Positions 44,154-53,092 of a stretch of 64,000 bases of DNA are shown here, piece after piece. Position 1 is the first letter of the stretch; each line of letters starts with the position of its first letter. Below the pieces are notes generated by a model that had not been told where the DNA came from, made no database searches, and was given only the letters and a program-made list of their open reading frames with translations. The position numbers and the translations under genes are program-made. Where the stretch lies: positions 1,364,001 to 1,428,000 of the forward strand of contig NZ_JAENJG010000001.1 of assembly GCF_016597785.1 (NCBI RefSeq). The letters run 5' to 3'. Origin of the DNA: Leucobacter sp. L43 (GTDB taxonomy: Bacteria > Actinomycetota > Actinomycetes > Actinomycetales > Microbacteriaceae).

Positions 44154-45821
44154 CTACAGGCGGTCGCGATGCTTGTCGCGCAGCTCCTCGACTGCCCGCT
44201 CGAGCGCAGGGTCGTCTCCGCGGGCGAGCGCCGCGTACTGGAGCACCAGGCCGTCTTCGGTGGGAACCGCCTTCATCCACATGCGACGACGCGCGACGAA
44301 CAGCGACCACACCAGGCCGCCGAGCGCGAGCAAGGCGAACACGAGCACGTAGGTCTGCGCCGGGTTGCGCATCACGTCGAACGACGCGTAGCGCGGCACG
44401 TCGTCGAGCGTGATCGTGCCCATCCCGTTCGGCAGCTCGGCCGTCGAGCCCGGCACGAGCTCGATCGATTCCGCGTCGATCGCGCGCCCGGTGAGCTGCT
44501 CCATGTTCGACGTGTCGAGTGAATACACGGAGCGCGGCACACCGTCGTCGATGCCGAGGTCGCCGACGAACACGTCGAGTGTGAGCACCGGATTCTCGAG
44601 GTCGGGGTAGTTCGACGTATAGGCGCCCGTGTCGAGATCGGCCTTGGTCGGGTAGAAGAAGCCGCGCAGGCCGACCTGCACCTGATCCCCCGCCGCATCG
44701 GTGATGCCGTACGGCACCTTCACGACGCCGAGCGAGGTCATCGTCATGTTGTCCTGCGGAATGAACGGCATCGCCTCGCTGTAGACGACGGTGCCCTCCG
44801 CGTTCTTCACGGTGATCCGCGGAGCGTACCCGTTGGCGATGAGGTAGATCGGGGAGCCGTGCACGCGCAACGGGTGATTCACCTGAATCGTCTCGTCGCT
44901 GACGCTTCCGTCCTCGGGGTCGATGAGTTCGAGGTTCGCCGTGTAGTCGCGCACCTGACCGATCGCGTGCGTGTTGCCGTCATCGGGCGTGACGTACGTG
45001 ACGTCGAGCGAGTCGAGCTTCAAGCCGAACGGGTCGAGGCTCGTCGAGTCGAACGCCCGGCCCGTGTTCACCGTGTCGTAGTCGATGAGCTGGTTCACCA
45101 TCGTCTCCCCTTCGACGAGCACCTTCTGCCCGTTGAAGGTGAAGATCCCACCGACGCCCACGCTGATGAGCACGCCGAGCAGGGAGATGTGGAAGAGCAG
45201 ATTGCCGGTCTCACGCAGGTACCCGCGCTCGGCCGAGACCGACACGGTCTCCACGCCGCGACGCGAGACGCGCTGGATCTCGGTGCGGTAGCGCATCTTC
45301 TTCAGGAGCTGAGCGGCCTCCTCGACGGCGCGCTCGGCGAAGGCCGCGCGATCCTCGTCGCTGGCATCGGGATTCACCAGACGCACCTCGGAGAAACCGG
45401 CCATGCGTTCGAGGCGAGCCGGCGTCTTCGGGGGTCGGCCGCGCCACGCCTTCCAATGGTGCGTGATGCGCGGGATGACGCAGCCGATCAACGAGATGAA
45501 GAGCAGCAGGTAGATCGCAGAGAACCACACCGATCCGTACACGTCGAACGCCTGGATCGGGAAGGCGTCCAGAATCGGGAAGAGCTTGGGGTGATCGGCC
45601 TGGTACTGCACCACGCCGTTCGGGTCGGCGCTGCGCTGCGGCACCAGTGAACCGGGGATCGCCGCGACGGCGAGCAGCAGGAGCAGCACGAGCGCGACGC
45701 GCATGCTCGTGAGCTGCCGCCAAAACCACCGCATCCAGCCGGTGAAACCGAGCTCGGGCGATTCTGCGCGAAGCGACCCGCCCGCGCCGGTTCCGTCGTC
45801 GTAATCAGAGGGGCGTGACAT
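44154..45821 (-). CDS. resB: Cytochrome c biogenesis protein ResB
   Basis: A 555-residue System II (Ccs) protein with three N-terminal membrane helices (SMRVALVLLLLLAVAAIPGSLVPQR, IYLLLFISLIGCVIPRITHHW, TGNLLFHISLLGVLISVGVGGIF), a large extracytoplasmic domain and a last helix (YVLVFALLALGGLVWSLF). ResB works with ResC/CcsA to deliver and attach heme to apocytochromes c. ATG 45821 overlaps the ccdA end; an in-frame TTG at 45830 is less likely. The partner ResC/CcsA gene, usually next, is not found in the window. Confidence 0.92.
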   Translation of the reverse strand: MSRPSDYDDGTGAGGSLRAESPELGFTGWMRWFWRQLTSMRVALVLLLLLAVAAIPGSLVPQRSADPNGVVQYQADHPKLFPILDAFPIQAFDVYGSVWFSAIYLLLFISLIGCVIPRITHHWKAWRGRPPKTPARLERMAGFSEVRLVNPDASDEDRAAFAERAVEEAAQLLKKMRYRTEIQRVSRRGVETVSVSAERGYLRETGNLLFHISLLGVLISVGVGGIFTFNGQKVLVEGETMVNQLIDYDTVNTGRAFDSTSLDPFGLKLDSLDVTYVTPDDGNTHAIGQVRDYTANLELIDPEDGSVSDETIQVNHPLRVHGSPIYLIANGYAPRITVKNAEGTVVYSEAMPFIPQDNMTMTSLGVVKVPYGITDAAGDQVQVGLRGFFYPTKADLDTGAYTSNYPDLENPVLTLDVFVGDLGIDDGVPRSVYSLDTSNMEQLTGRAIDAESIELVPGSTAELPNGMGTITLDDVPRYASFDVMRNPAQTYVLVFALLALGGLVWSLFVARRRMWMKAVPTEDGLVLQYAALARGDDPALERAVEELRDKHRDRL

Positions 45822-46578
45822 AGCCGCCAATCACCGCCTGCAGTGCGTACATCATCTTGCTCCAGAGGCCGGTCACCATGAGGAGACCGATGAGGATCAG
45901 CAGCCCGCCGCCGATCAGGTTCACGACACGAATATGCCGTTTGAAGAATGTCATGGTCCGCGTGAGCCACCCGAAGCCGAGCGCGGCGAGAATGAAGGGG
46001 AGGCCGAGACCGATGCAATAGGCGATCGCCAGCACGACCGATCGAGCCACCGAGCCCTGCTGCAAGCTCAACGTCATGATCACACCGAGCGTCGGGCCCA
46101 TGCAGGGCGTCCATCCGACGGCGAACACCGCGCCCAGGAGTGGCGCCCCAGCGAGCCCGAGCTTCGGCTTGATGCGCATCTTCTTCGTCGTCTGCATCCG
46201 GTTGAAGAGCCCGACGAACACGAGCCCCATCACGATGATCACCGCGCCCATGACTCGAGTGATCACGTACTCCCACTCGAGGAGCCACACTCCGACCGTT
46301 CCCGCGGCCGCGAGAAACGCGACGAGCACGACGGTGAAGCCGAGCACGAACAGCACCGAGCCGAGCAGCACCCGACCGCGCGGCGCGCGCGCTCCAGGGA
46401 CAGACCCGGCAGTCGCCACCCCGCGCTGCGCTCCGTGGGCTGCCGCGGTCGCGCCAACATACGCGAGGTAGCCGGGGACGAGCGGCAGCACGCACGGGGA
46501 GAGGAACGAGAGCAGCCCAGCGGCGATTGCGATGAGCGATGCGACGAGCAGTTGCCCGTCAGCGACGATGTGCTCCAC
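45805..46578 (-). CDS. ccdA: Thiol-disulfide transmembrane transporter CcdA
   Basis: A 257-residue six-helix membrane protein with the two redox-active Cys: LSFLSPCVLPLVPGYLAYV in helix 1 and VGWTPCMGPTLG in helix 4. It passes reducing power across the membrane to the thioredoxin-like ResA/TlpA, keeping apocytochrome c cysteines reduced. GTG 46578 starts two bases after the TlpA stop. Confidence 0.95.
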   Translation of the reverse strand: MEHIVADGQLLVASLIAIAAGLLSFLSPCVLPLVPGYLAYVGATAAAHGAQRGVATAGSVPGARAPRGRVLLGSVLFVLGFTVVLVAFLAAAGTVGVWLLEWEYVITRVMGAVIIVMGLVFVGLFNRMQTTKKMRIKPKLGLAGAPLLGAVFAVGWTPCMGPTLGVIMTLSLQQGSVARSVVLAIAYCIGLGLPFILAALGFGWLTRTMTFFKRHIRVVNLIGGGLLILIGLLMVTGLWSKMMYALQAVIGGYVTPL

Positions 46579-46580
46579 CG

Positions 46581-47207
46581 CTACTGCTCGCCGGCGGTGT
46601 CGCTCGATTCGGCGAGCGTCTCGTCGATCAAGGTGCTCAGCTGAGAGGCGCTCGCGAGCTGCCCGAGCACGCGGTGCGCCACTCGGCCCTCGCGATCCAG
46701 CACCAGGGTCGTCGGCACCGCGTTGAGCGGCACCTGGCCGGCGAAGGCGCGCTGCACGGACCGGCCGCCCGCGTTGTCCATGATCGACGGGTACTCGATG
46801 TCGAACTCCTGCGAGAACTGCTGCGCCTGAGCCACCTGATCGCGCGTGTTCACACCGACGAACTGCACGCCCGCATCCGAGTACTCATCGAATGCGGTGA
46901 CCAGATCGGGGGCCTCGACGCGGCACGGAGCGCACCCAGCGTACCAGAAGTTCACGACCGTCACCTCGCCGGCCGTGTCATCGGAGCCGAACGTCTCGCC
47001 GCTCTCGTCCACGCCGGAGAACTCGACAGGATCGGTGCGCTCCGACACCGGGATGCTCAGCGCGGAGCCGTCTCCGGAGACGTAGCCCTTGTCGCTCCCC
47101 TCCTGGTACTGCGAGGCGAGGTCGGCGCCCTCGCTGCTGCAGCCGACCAGCACGAGTGCGGCCGAGAGCGTCAGGGTGACAGCGGTTGCGGTGCGTCGCA
47201 GGCTCAT
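46581..47207 (-). CDS. TlpA/ResA-type thioredoxin-fold lipoprotein
   Basis: A 208-residue extracytoplasmic lipoprotein (lipobox Cys23, ALVLVGC). The thioredoxin domain carries the redox motif FWYAGCAPCRVEAP (Cys92, Cys95) and the cis-Pro region LNAVPTTLVLDREG. It likely reduces apocytochrome c before heme attachment, being recharged by CcdA. ATG 47207 has TAGGAG upstream and overlaps the stop of the preceding phosphatase (ATGA). Confidence 0.93.
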   Translation of the reverse strand: MSLRRTATAVTLTLSAALVLVGCSSEGADLASQYQEGSDKGYVSGDGSALSIPVSERTDPVEFSGVDESGETFGSDDTAGEVTVVNFWYAGCAPCRVEAPDLVTAFDEYSDAGVQFVGVNTRDQVAQAQQFSQEFDIEYPSIMDNAGGRSVQRAFAGQVPLNAVPTTLVLDREGRVAHRVLGQLASASQLSTLIDETLAESSDTAGEQ

Positions 47208-47848
47208 ACGGCTCCTACATCTACGGCGTCGTCGATCAGACCGGCGGCGGGGGTACGGTAGTCGACCTCGAACCAGCGCTCGCCGCGCTTCTCGAAGGTG
47301 GTGATGCTCGACAGGTCGCAACGTCGCGATGATGGATTGTGGAACAGGGGTTTTCCGGTGATGTCGAGGTGCGCCATCCAGATCGGCGACTGGTGAGACA
47401 CCATCACGATGTCGCCATCACGCGTCGAATCCCAGGCGTCGTTCATCGCCGAGCGCACGCGATCCGCGATCTGCCGGTACGGCTCGCCCCAGCTCGGACG
47501 GAACGGATTGAGGTAGCGATACCAGTACTGCGGCTTCGTGAAGGCGCGGTCGGCGCCGGAGCTGACCATGCCCTCGAACGCATTGGTCGGCTCGATGATG
47601 CGTTCCTCGGTCGCGATCTCGAGGCTCAGCGCACTTGCGATCGGGCGCGCCGACTGCTGCGCGCGCTCCAGCGGCGAAGCGAAGAGCTTGGTGACGACCC
47701 GGTCGCTGCCCGCCAACTCGAGTGCTGCGGCCTCCGCCATCTGGTGACCGCGTTCTGACAGGCGGAAACCCGGAAGGCGGCCGTACAGCACGCGATCCGG
47801 GTTGTGCACCTCGCCATGGCGCACCAAATGCAGCAGTTTGTCGCTCAC
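47204..47848 (-). CDS. Histidine phosphatase family protein (phosphoglycerate mutase-like)
   Basis: A 214-residue enzyme with the catalytic LVRHGEVHNP motif, the phosphate pocket SPLERAQQSA and the second His in VMVSHQSPIWMA. Such proteins open the TlpA-CcdA-ResB operon in many Actinobacteria; the substrate is not known. GTG 47848 begins VSDKLLHLVRHGE; the ribosome site is poor, and the open frame extends to 47926 without support. Confidence 0.9.
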   Translation of the reverse strand: MSDKLLHLVRHGEVHNPDRVLYGRLPGFRLSERGHQMAEAAALELAGSDRVVTKLFASPLERAQQSARPIASALSLEIATEERIIEPTNAFEGMVSSGADRAFTKPQYWYRYLNPFRPSWGEPYRQIADRVRSAMNDAWDSTRDGDIVMVSHQSPIWMAHLDITGKPLFHNPSSRRCDLSSITTFEKRGERWFEVDYRTPAAGLIDDAVDVGAV

Positions 47849-47890
47849 GTCTCCATTGTACGTTCGGGGTGTCTGGGAGTTCGGGGCCGA

Positions 47891-47924
47891 GCGCGGGCGC
47901 GGGTGGACGTTGACGCGCCCGCGC
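47891..47924 (-). terminator. Hairpin beyond the sugar-ABC operon
   Basis: An 11-bp GC-only stem (47891-47901 against 47914-47924) with a 12-nt loop lies just after the permease stop at 47934. No T-run. Confidence 0.5.
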
Positions 47925-47933
47925 ACGCACCGG

Positions 47934-48860
47934 CTACTTCAGTCCAGAGCGCACGAAGGCGTCGACGACGTAGCGCTGGAGGAAGAGATAGATCATGAAG
48001 ATCGGCAGGCACGCCATCGCGCTCGCGGCCATGACCGCTCCCCAGTTGTTGCCTTCGGCCCCGAGGAACCCGCGAATGCCCACCTGGATCAGGTCGTTCG
48101 ACTGCTGCATGATCAGCGAGGGCCACAGGTACTCGTTCCACGCATTGATGAACAGCATGATCGCAAGCGCGGCGAGCGCAGGACGCAGGTTCGGCACGAC
48201 AACCTCCCAGAGCGTCCGCCAGGGGCCGCGACCGTCCATGTCGGCCGCATCGAGCAGCTCGCGCGGAAAGGATTCGAGGTGCTGGCGCAGCAGCATGACC
48301 GCGAACGCCGCTGCGAGTTGGGGCACCATGACGCCGACGATCGTATTCAGAAGACCGAGCTGGGAGATCAGTACGTAGTTCGGGATCATTGTGACCTGAA
48401 ACGGTACGAGCCAAGAGCCCACGAAGAGCAGGAAGAGGATCTTCTGCCCGCGGAAGCTCCAGCGAGCGAACCCATAGGCGGCGAGGATCGCGATGAGCAG
48501 CTGCCCGACTGCGAGGAGCAGCGCCATGCCGAACGTGTTGCCCAGCATTCCGAGAATCGGGATGGTCTGCTGCACGTACTCGAAGTTCTCCAGGCTGAAG
48601 GGCCCTGGTAGCGGGTTCGTCGACAGCATCTGATCGGCAGGCCTGAATGCGGTGACGAACATCCAATAGATCGGGAAGATCGACACGATTGCGAGCACCG
48701 TGAGGATGACGTAGGCAGGGATACTCCCGATGCGGCGGCGCGATCGGGATCGTGCACCTGCACGAGTCGCGGAGTCGCGGGCGGAGCCACGGGACCTGCG
48801 AGCCGCGAAGGGCGTTTCGTCGACCTCGGCATGCTGCGGGGCGACCAGGGAGAAGCTCAT
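47934..48860 (-). CDS. Carbohydrate ABC transporter permease, UgpE/MalG type
   Basis: A 308-residue permease with a long basic N-terminus, then six hydrophobic segments. FRPADQMLSTNPLPGPFSLENFEYV after helix 1 and the contact loop DAADMDGRGPWRTLWEVVVPNLRPALAAL are typical of the MalG/UgpE branch; the C-terminus QRYVVDAFVRSGLK (-G-x-x-K) is the family ending. ATG 48860 has AAGGATC upstream. Last gene of the sugar/glycerol-phosphate importer operon. Confidence 0.92.
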   Translation of the reverse strand: MSFSLVAPQHAEVDETPFAARRSRGSARDSATRAGARSRSRRRIGSIPAYVILTVLAIVSIFPIYWMFVTAFRPADQMLSTNPLPGPFSLENFEYVQQTIPILGMLGNTFGMALLLAVGQLLIAILAAYGFARWSFRGQKILFLLFVGSWLVPFQVTMIPNYVLISQLGLLNTIVGVMVPQLAAAFAVMLLRQHLESFPRELLDAADMDGRGPWRTLWEVVVPNLRPALAALAIMLFINAWNEYLWPSLIMQQSNDLIQVGIRGFLGAEGNNWGAVMAASAMACLPIFMIYLFLQRYVVDAFVRSGLK

Positions 48861-48871
48861 GCGATGGATCC

Positions 48872-49870
48872 TTAATTGTCGTGGAAGCTCAAGCGCTCGG
48901 ACAGCTCGACGAAGAGGAGCGCGATGAGTCCGAACCCGATGAAGAAGACGGTGCCGGCGGCGGCGGAGAGGCCGGCGTCGAAGTTTCGGAAGCCGAACTG
49001 GTACAGGAGGTAGTAGATGTTCGTCGAGGATCCTGCCGGCCCGCCCTGCGTCGCGAGATCGATGATCGGAAACGTCCACTGCGCGGACAGCAGGATGGTC
49101 ATGAGGCCGAGGAAGACGAGCGACGGCGAGAGCAGTGGAAGCGTGATCCTGCGAGTGATCTGCCCAGCACGCGCCCCATCGGTCGCGGCGGCATGGCCGT
49201 AGTCAGGGCTGATTCCCGCGAGCCCGGCCGAGACGACGAGCATGCCGAATCCGAGCATTTGCCACCCCACGATCACAACGACCGCCCAGAGCGACGAGTC
49301 GGGCTCGCGGAAGACGTTGCCCATGTCGAAACCGAGCGAACGCGCGATGGCCGGGATCGTGCCGCCTTCCGGGGCGAACATCCATCGCCAGATCGCGCTT
49401 GTGGCGACGGGTGTCACGAGGAACGGCACGAAGATCAGTGCTTGGTAGACCGTCTTGGCCCGCCCATCGACTCTCCGAGCGATGAGCGCGAAGACGACGG
49501 GAAGCGCCACCGAGATCACGAGGAACGCCAGGGTGTAGACGAGGGTGTTCCACAGCGCCTGATGCAGCTCGGGCAGTGAGAGCACTGTGGCGTAGTTCTC
49601 GAACCCGACGGGTGTCTTCGGCACCGTCGGAATCAGGTTCCAGTCGTAGAACGACAGCTCGAACGTCTGCATGAGCGGTGCATACGTCCAGATGATCAAC
49701 AGCAACGTGGCCGGCAGCACGTACAGATACGGAGCCACCTCGAATCGTCGGCGGCGAGCGCGTTTCGCCGGCGTGGGCGCTGGATCGCGGGGCGCGTGTG
49801 CGGGCGAACCAGCGATGGCGGTCTCGACTGCTGCCGGGAGCACCTGCGGAGGGGGGACCTGGATGAACAA
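48872..49870 (-). CDS. Carbohydrate ABC transporter permease, UgpA/MalF type
   Basis: A 332-residue permease: helix 1 YLYVLPATLLLIIWTYAPLMQTFELSFYDWNLI and contact region HAAATDGARAGQITRRITLPLLSP, as in UgpA. The start is uncertain; TTG 49870 opens the frame without a good ribosome site, and a GTG about eight codons later is possible. Eleven bases separate it from the partner permease. Confidence 0.88.
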   Translation of the reverse strand: MFIQVPPPQVLPAAVETAIAGSPAHAPRDPAPTPAKRARRRRFEVAPYLYVLPATLLLIIWTYAPLMQTFELSFYDWNLIPTVPKTPVGFENYATVLSLPELHQALWNTLVYTLAFLVISVALPVVFALIARRVDGRAKTVYQALIFVPFLVTPVATSAIWRWMFAPEGGTIPAIARSLGFDMGNVFREPDSSLWAVVVIVGWQMLGFGMLVVSAGLAGISPDYGHAAATDGARAGQITRRITLPLLSPSLVFLGLMTILLSAQWTFPIIDLATQGGPAGSSTNIYYLLYQFGFRNFDAGLSAAAGTVFFIGFGLIALLFVELSERLSFHDN

Positions 49871-49955
49871 CGGGAATCCGTTTCTCTCTATGGGCGGTGC
49901 AACGGTGACGGGGCGGGAGCGCCAATGCGGCGTGGCCGCCCCGTCACGAATCGAT

Positions 49956-50867
49956 TCAGACGGAGGTCGGTTCGGGCTGATCGGCTGTGCGCGCCATCTC
50001 CTCGCTGACTTCGTCGAGCGAGAGCTCGGACCACGCCAGCATCTGCTCGGCGGTGATCTCGTACACGGTCGAGAACTCGCCGATCGGAACGACGGTGTGC
50101 ATCACGCGATCGTCGTACAAGTGCACGAGGTTGAACCCCTGTGCGCCATCGCGGCCGCGCATGCCACCGGCGGGTACGTTGAGGTCCTGGGTGTAGCAGG
50201 TCGCGGAGGCCACTGACACCGGGACACCCCCGATCTCACTGAACGTGTTGAAGTGCAGATGTCCACCGAGCACCCCTCGAACGTCGGTGCCGGAGATCGC
50301 CTGCGCAAAGCGCTGCTGGTCGCGGAGTTCGACGAAGGAGATGGGCTCGAGCAACGAGGGCACGGGTGGATGGTGCAGCGCGATCAGCGTGCCGTGCGGC
50401 GCCGGCGTTGCGAGCACCTCGGCCAGCCAGGCGTACTGCGCATCGGTGATCTCGCCGTAGTGCTCGCCCGGCACGGTGGAATCGAGCGCGATGATCCGCA
50501 ACCCGTTCACGTCGTGCACCATGTCGACGCTCTCCTCCCCAGCGTCGGAGTCCAGGAGGTGCTTGCGGAAGGGGGTGCGGGTGTCATGGTTGCCCATGAC
50601 CCAGATCACCCGAGCGCCGATGGCTGCCGCGGCGGGTTCGACGAGCGCCCGCAGGCGCCGATAGGCGTCTTCACGACCGGTGTCGGCGAGGTCGCCGGTG
50701 AAGACGATCGCTTCAGGCCGCGCCTGGGTGCGCGCGAAGTCTTCGAAGAGCCGCGCGAGATTTGCGTCGCTGTCGATCGCACCGTGCAGCAGTTCTGAGT
50801 CGCCGACGAAGTGGGTGTCACTGAGGTGAAGGATGAAGTGCTCGACGGGTGGGTGCTGGGAGGTCAT
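49956..50867 (-). CDS. Metallophosphoesterase, CpdA (class III phosphodiesterase) type
   Basis: A 303-residue calcineurin-like enzyme with the full metal set: LHLSDTHF (D-x-H), FTGDLADTG (GD-x-x-D), VMGNHDTR (GNHD), ALHHPP and GGHLHFN (GH-x-H). Members cleave cyclic nucleotides or glycerophosphodiesters. No signal peptide. ATG 50867 has AAAGGA upstream; the ATG at 50885 is less likely. It lies inside the Ugp-type importer operon, so hydrolysis of an imported phosphodiester is a reasonable inference. Confidence 0.9.
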   Translation of the reverse strand: MTSQHPPVEHFILHLSDTHFVGDSELLHGAIDSDANLARLFEDFARTQARPEAIVFTGDLADTGREDAYRRLRALVEPAAAAIGARVIWVMGNHDTRTPFRKHLLDSDAGEESVDMVHDVNGLRIIALDSTVPGEHYGEITDAQYAWLAEVLATPAPHGTLIALHHPPVPSLLEPISFVELRDQQRFAQAISGTDVRGVLGGHLHFNTFSEIGGVPVSVASATCYTQDLNVPAGGMRGRDGAQGFNLVHLYDDRVMHTVVPIGEFSTVYEITAEQMLAWSELSLDEVSEEMARTADQPEPTSV

Positions 50868-50891
50868 TGCGGGGAGTCCTTTCATGGGTGG

Positions 50892-51659
50892 TCAGTCGAG
50901 GAGACGAGCGCGCAGTCGCGCGAGCTCGGTCTCGGTGAAGCCGTGCGCACTGAGCATCGGCACGATGCCGCCGAAGCGGGCGTCGATGTGATCGAGCGTG
51001 GCCTCGAGAGCGTCAGCGGGGCTGGCGAGCAGCAGCTCCTGCACCGCCGAGCTCAGATCGCCGAAACGCTCAGCGGTAGCGGCGAGGATGCGCTGCGACC
51101 ACTCGCCCGCGAGATTTTCGCCGCTCGCCGCGTAGTCCGCGACGACCTGGTCTCGCTCGACGCCCACGGCCAAGAGAGCTGCGGCTACCACGAGGCCGGT
51201 GCGATCCTTGCCGGCGGTGCAGTGCACGAGCACGCCGCCCTCTGGAGCATCGACGATCAGGCGCAGCGCACCGGTCAGGCGCTCGGTGCGCTCATCGATC
51301 ATGTGGCGGTAGAGCTCGGCGAGCGTGATGCTCCCGTTCGCCAGTGGAACGCCCGCGCTGCCGAAGATCGGGTGGTGCACCGTTTCCACGCCCGCGGCGA
51401 CGAGCGCGCTCGGGGCTTCTGCGAGCTCCTCGGTTGTGCGGAGGTCGATGATGCGCACGATGCCGTGCTCGACGAGTTGCCGGCTGCCGGCATCACTCAG
51501 CCGGTGGAGTGCGTCCGAGCGGAAGAGGCTTCCCGGACGGATCGCTCGCGTCGACGCCGCGTACCCAGCAGTACTGCGGAAGTTGTGGGTGCCCTCCACG
51601 GCGAGCACGGCGGTGGCGATCGGAGCGAGCGCGATGGTGTCGGTCGGAGTCTGCAGCAT
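50892..51659 (-). CDS. Tyrosine-protein phosphatase-like enzyme (lipid/sugar phosphatase candidate)
   Basis: A 255-residue Cys-dependent phosphatase with the P-loop VHCTAGKDRTG (C-x5-R) and an upstream substrate block NFRSTAGYAASTRAIRPGSLFRSDALHRLSD, as in bacterial PtpB-type (Mycobacterium) enzymes that act on phosphotyrosine and phosphoinositides. No signal peptide, so intracellular. ATG 51659 overlaps the binding-protein stop. Lies between importer and phosphoesterase genes, suggesting stepwise dephosphorylation of an imported compound. Confidence 0.87.
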   Translation of the reverse strand: MLQTPTDTIALAPIATAVLAVEGTHNFRSTAGYAASTRAIRPGSLFRSDALHRLSDAGSRQLVEHGIVRIIDLRTTEELAEAPSALVAAGVETVHHPIFGSAGVPLANGSITLAELYRHMIDERTERLTGALRLIVDAPEGGVLVHCTAGKDRTGLVVAAALLAVGVERDQVVADYAASGENLAGEWSQRILAATAERFGDLSSAVQELLLASPADALEATLDHIDARFGGIVPMLSAHGFTETELARLRARLLD

Positions 51660-53017
51660 CAGTCGATCAGCTCCTGGGCGCGCTCCGCGGCCTCGGTCAT
51701 CGTCGACTCGGCAGGCTTGCCGTAGTAGACAACGTCTTCGATCGCGGTCGCGAGGAGGTCGTCGACCTGCACATAGCTGTTGCCCGGGTAGGAGAGCCAC
51801 GGTTCCATCCGCTCGAGCTGATCGAGATTCGGTTCGATCAGTGGATTGCTCGCCGCCCAGTCAGCGAGCGCGCCACCTTCCTCTACCAGCCCGGTGCGCA
51901 GCGGCAGGTAGCCGATCTGGCTCGAGATGAGCTCGTATGCGCGGTCACTCGTGAGGAATTTGATGAGTTCCCACCCGGCGCGCTGCTTCGCCGGATCATC
52001 GCTCAGCACGAAGAGCGCCGAGCCCGAGTTGGTCGGCACGGCCTCCTGGCCCTCGAAGGCCGGCATCGGAGCGGCCGCGAGCGTCCATCCGCCGGCTTCG
52101 GCGGCCTGCATGAACATGCCCTGGAGAGCCGAAGTGATCAGGATCATCGCGGTGTCCCCCTTGGCGAGGCCCTCCATCTGCGCAGAGGCGTCGGCGCTCC
52201 GCAGTACGCCGGCGTCACTCATCTCGGCGAAGCGTTCGACGGTCGTCACCGCCGCGTCAGACCCGAAGCCGATGGTGCTGCGATCCTCGGAGAGCACCTC
52301 GCCGCCATTCGATTTGAAGAGGCCCTGCATGCACCAGCTGCCCCCCTTGACAGTGCACGAGATGTCGAGCGACGGCTTGCCCGTCTCGGCGCTCACCTGA
52401 GCCGCGACCTCCTCGACTTTGTCCCATGTGCTCAGATCGGGGGTTCCGGTGATGCCTGCATCAGCGAGGGCTGTGGCGTTGTAGTACATCACCGGCGTTG
52501 AGAACACATACGGCATGCCGTACGTCTTGCCCTCCCAGTCGGCGAGCACTCGAGCGTTCGGGTGCATCGGGTTCTCCCCGCCGAACGCCTCCTCGAGCTC
52601 CGCTTCGCTCACGAGGTCGGAGAGCGGTTTCGCACCGAGCTGCGTCGCGGTGTACTCGAGCGCGTCGAAGGTCAGTTGGGCGACGTCGGGCGGATCCCCC
52701 GCGAGCAGTTGCGTCTGCACGCTGCCGACGTAGTTGCCCGCCGCAGCCGCGGCGCCCTGAGTCGGCTGCGCGGTGACGGAGATGTTCGGGTGCTGCTCCT
52801 CGAACTCCTCGATGAGCTGCGTGACCGTGTCCGTCCAGACACCGGCTTGGGTGAGGTTGTAGCTCTCGAACACGATTTCGACCTGCTGGTCTTCGGCCAG
52901 CTCGGGAACGACGGATGCTGCAGAGTCGGTCGCACTGCTGCCGGTGGCGCAGGCCGCCAATGGGAGACTCGCGGCGAGCGCGAGCGCGCCACAGGCGGCG
53001 AAACGTCGGAGTCGCAT
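51659..53017 (-). CDS. Extracellular solute-binding lipoprotein, UgpB type
   Basis: A 452-residue lipoprotein, lipobox Cys23 (LPLAAC). QVEIVFESYNLTQAGVWTDTVTQLIEEFEEQHPNISV, GDPPDVAQLTFDALEYTATQLGAKPLSDL and GIPYVFSTPVMYYN-like GMPYVFSTPVMYYNATAL follow the UgpB/sugar-binding pattern; Cys in ISCTVKGGSWCMQG may pair. ATG 53017 has AAAGGATCC upstream. It supplies the ligand to the UgpA/UgpE-like permeases downstream in the same operon. Confidence 0.92.
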   Translation of the reverse strand: MRLRRFAACGALALAASLPLAACATGSSATDSAASVVPELAEDQQVEIVFESYNLTQAGVWTDTVTQLIEEFEEQHPNISVTAQPTQGAAAAAGNYVGSVQTQLLAGDPPDVAQLTFDALEYTATQLGAKPLSDLVSEAELEEAFGGENPMHPNARVLADWEGKTYGMPYVFSTPVMYYNATALADAGITGTPDLSTWDKVEEVAAQVSAETGKPSLDISCTVKGGSWCMQGLFKSNGGEVLSEDRSTIGFGSDAAVTTVERFAEMSDAGVLRSADASAQMEGLAKGDTAMILITSALQGMFMQAAEAGGWTLAAAPMPAFEGQEAVPTNSGSALFVLSDDPAKQRAGWELIKFLTSDRAYELISSQIGYLPLRTGLVEEGGALADWAASNPLIEPNLDQLERMEPWLSYPGNSYVQVDDLLATAIEDVVYYGKPAESTMTEAAERAQELID

Positions 53018-53092
53018 GATGATGGATCCTTTCGGGAGGAGAATGGAGGAGTGTGTGCGGATGGGAAGCGAGAAGCAGGCGGGAACCCGGCG

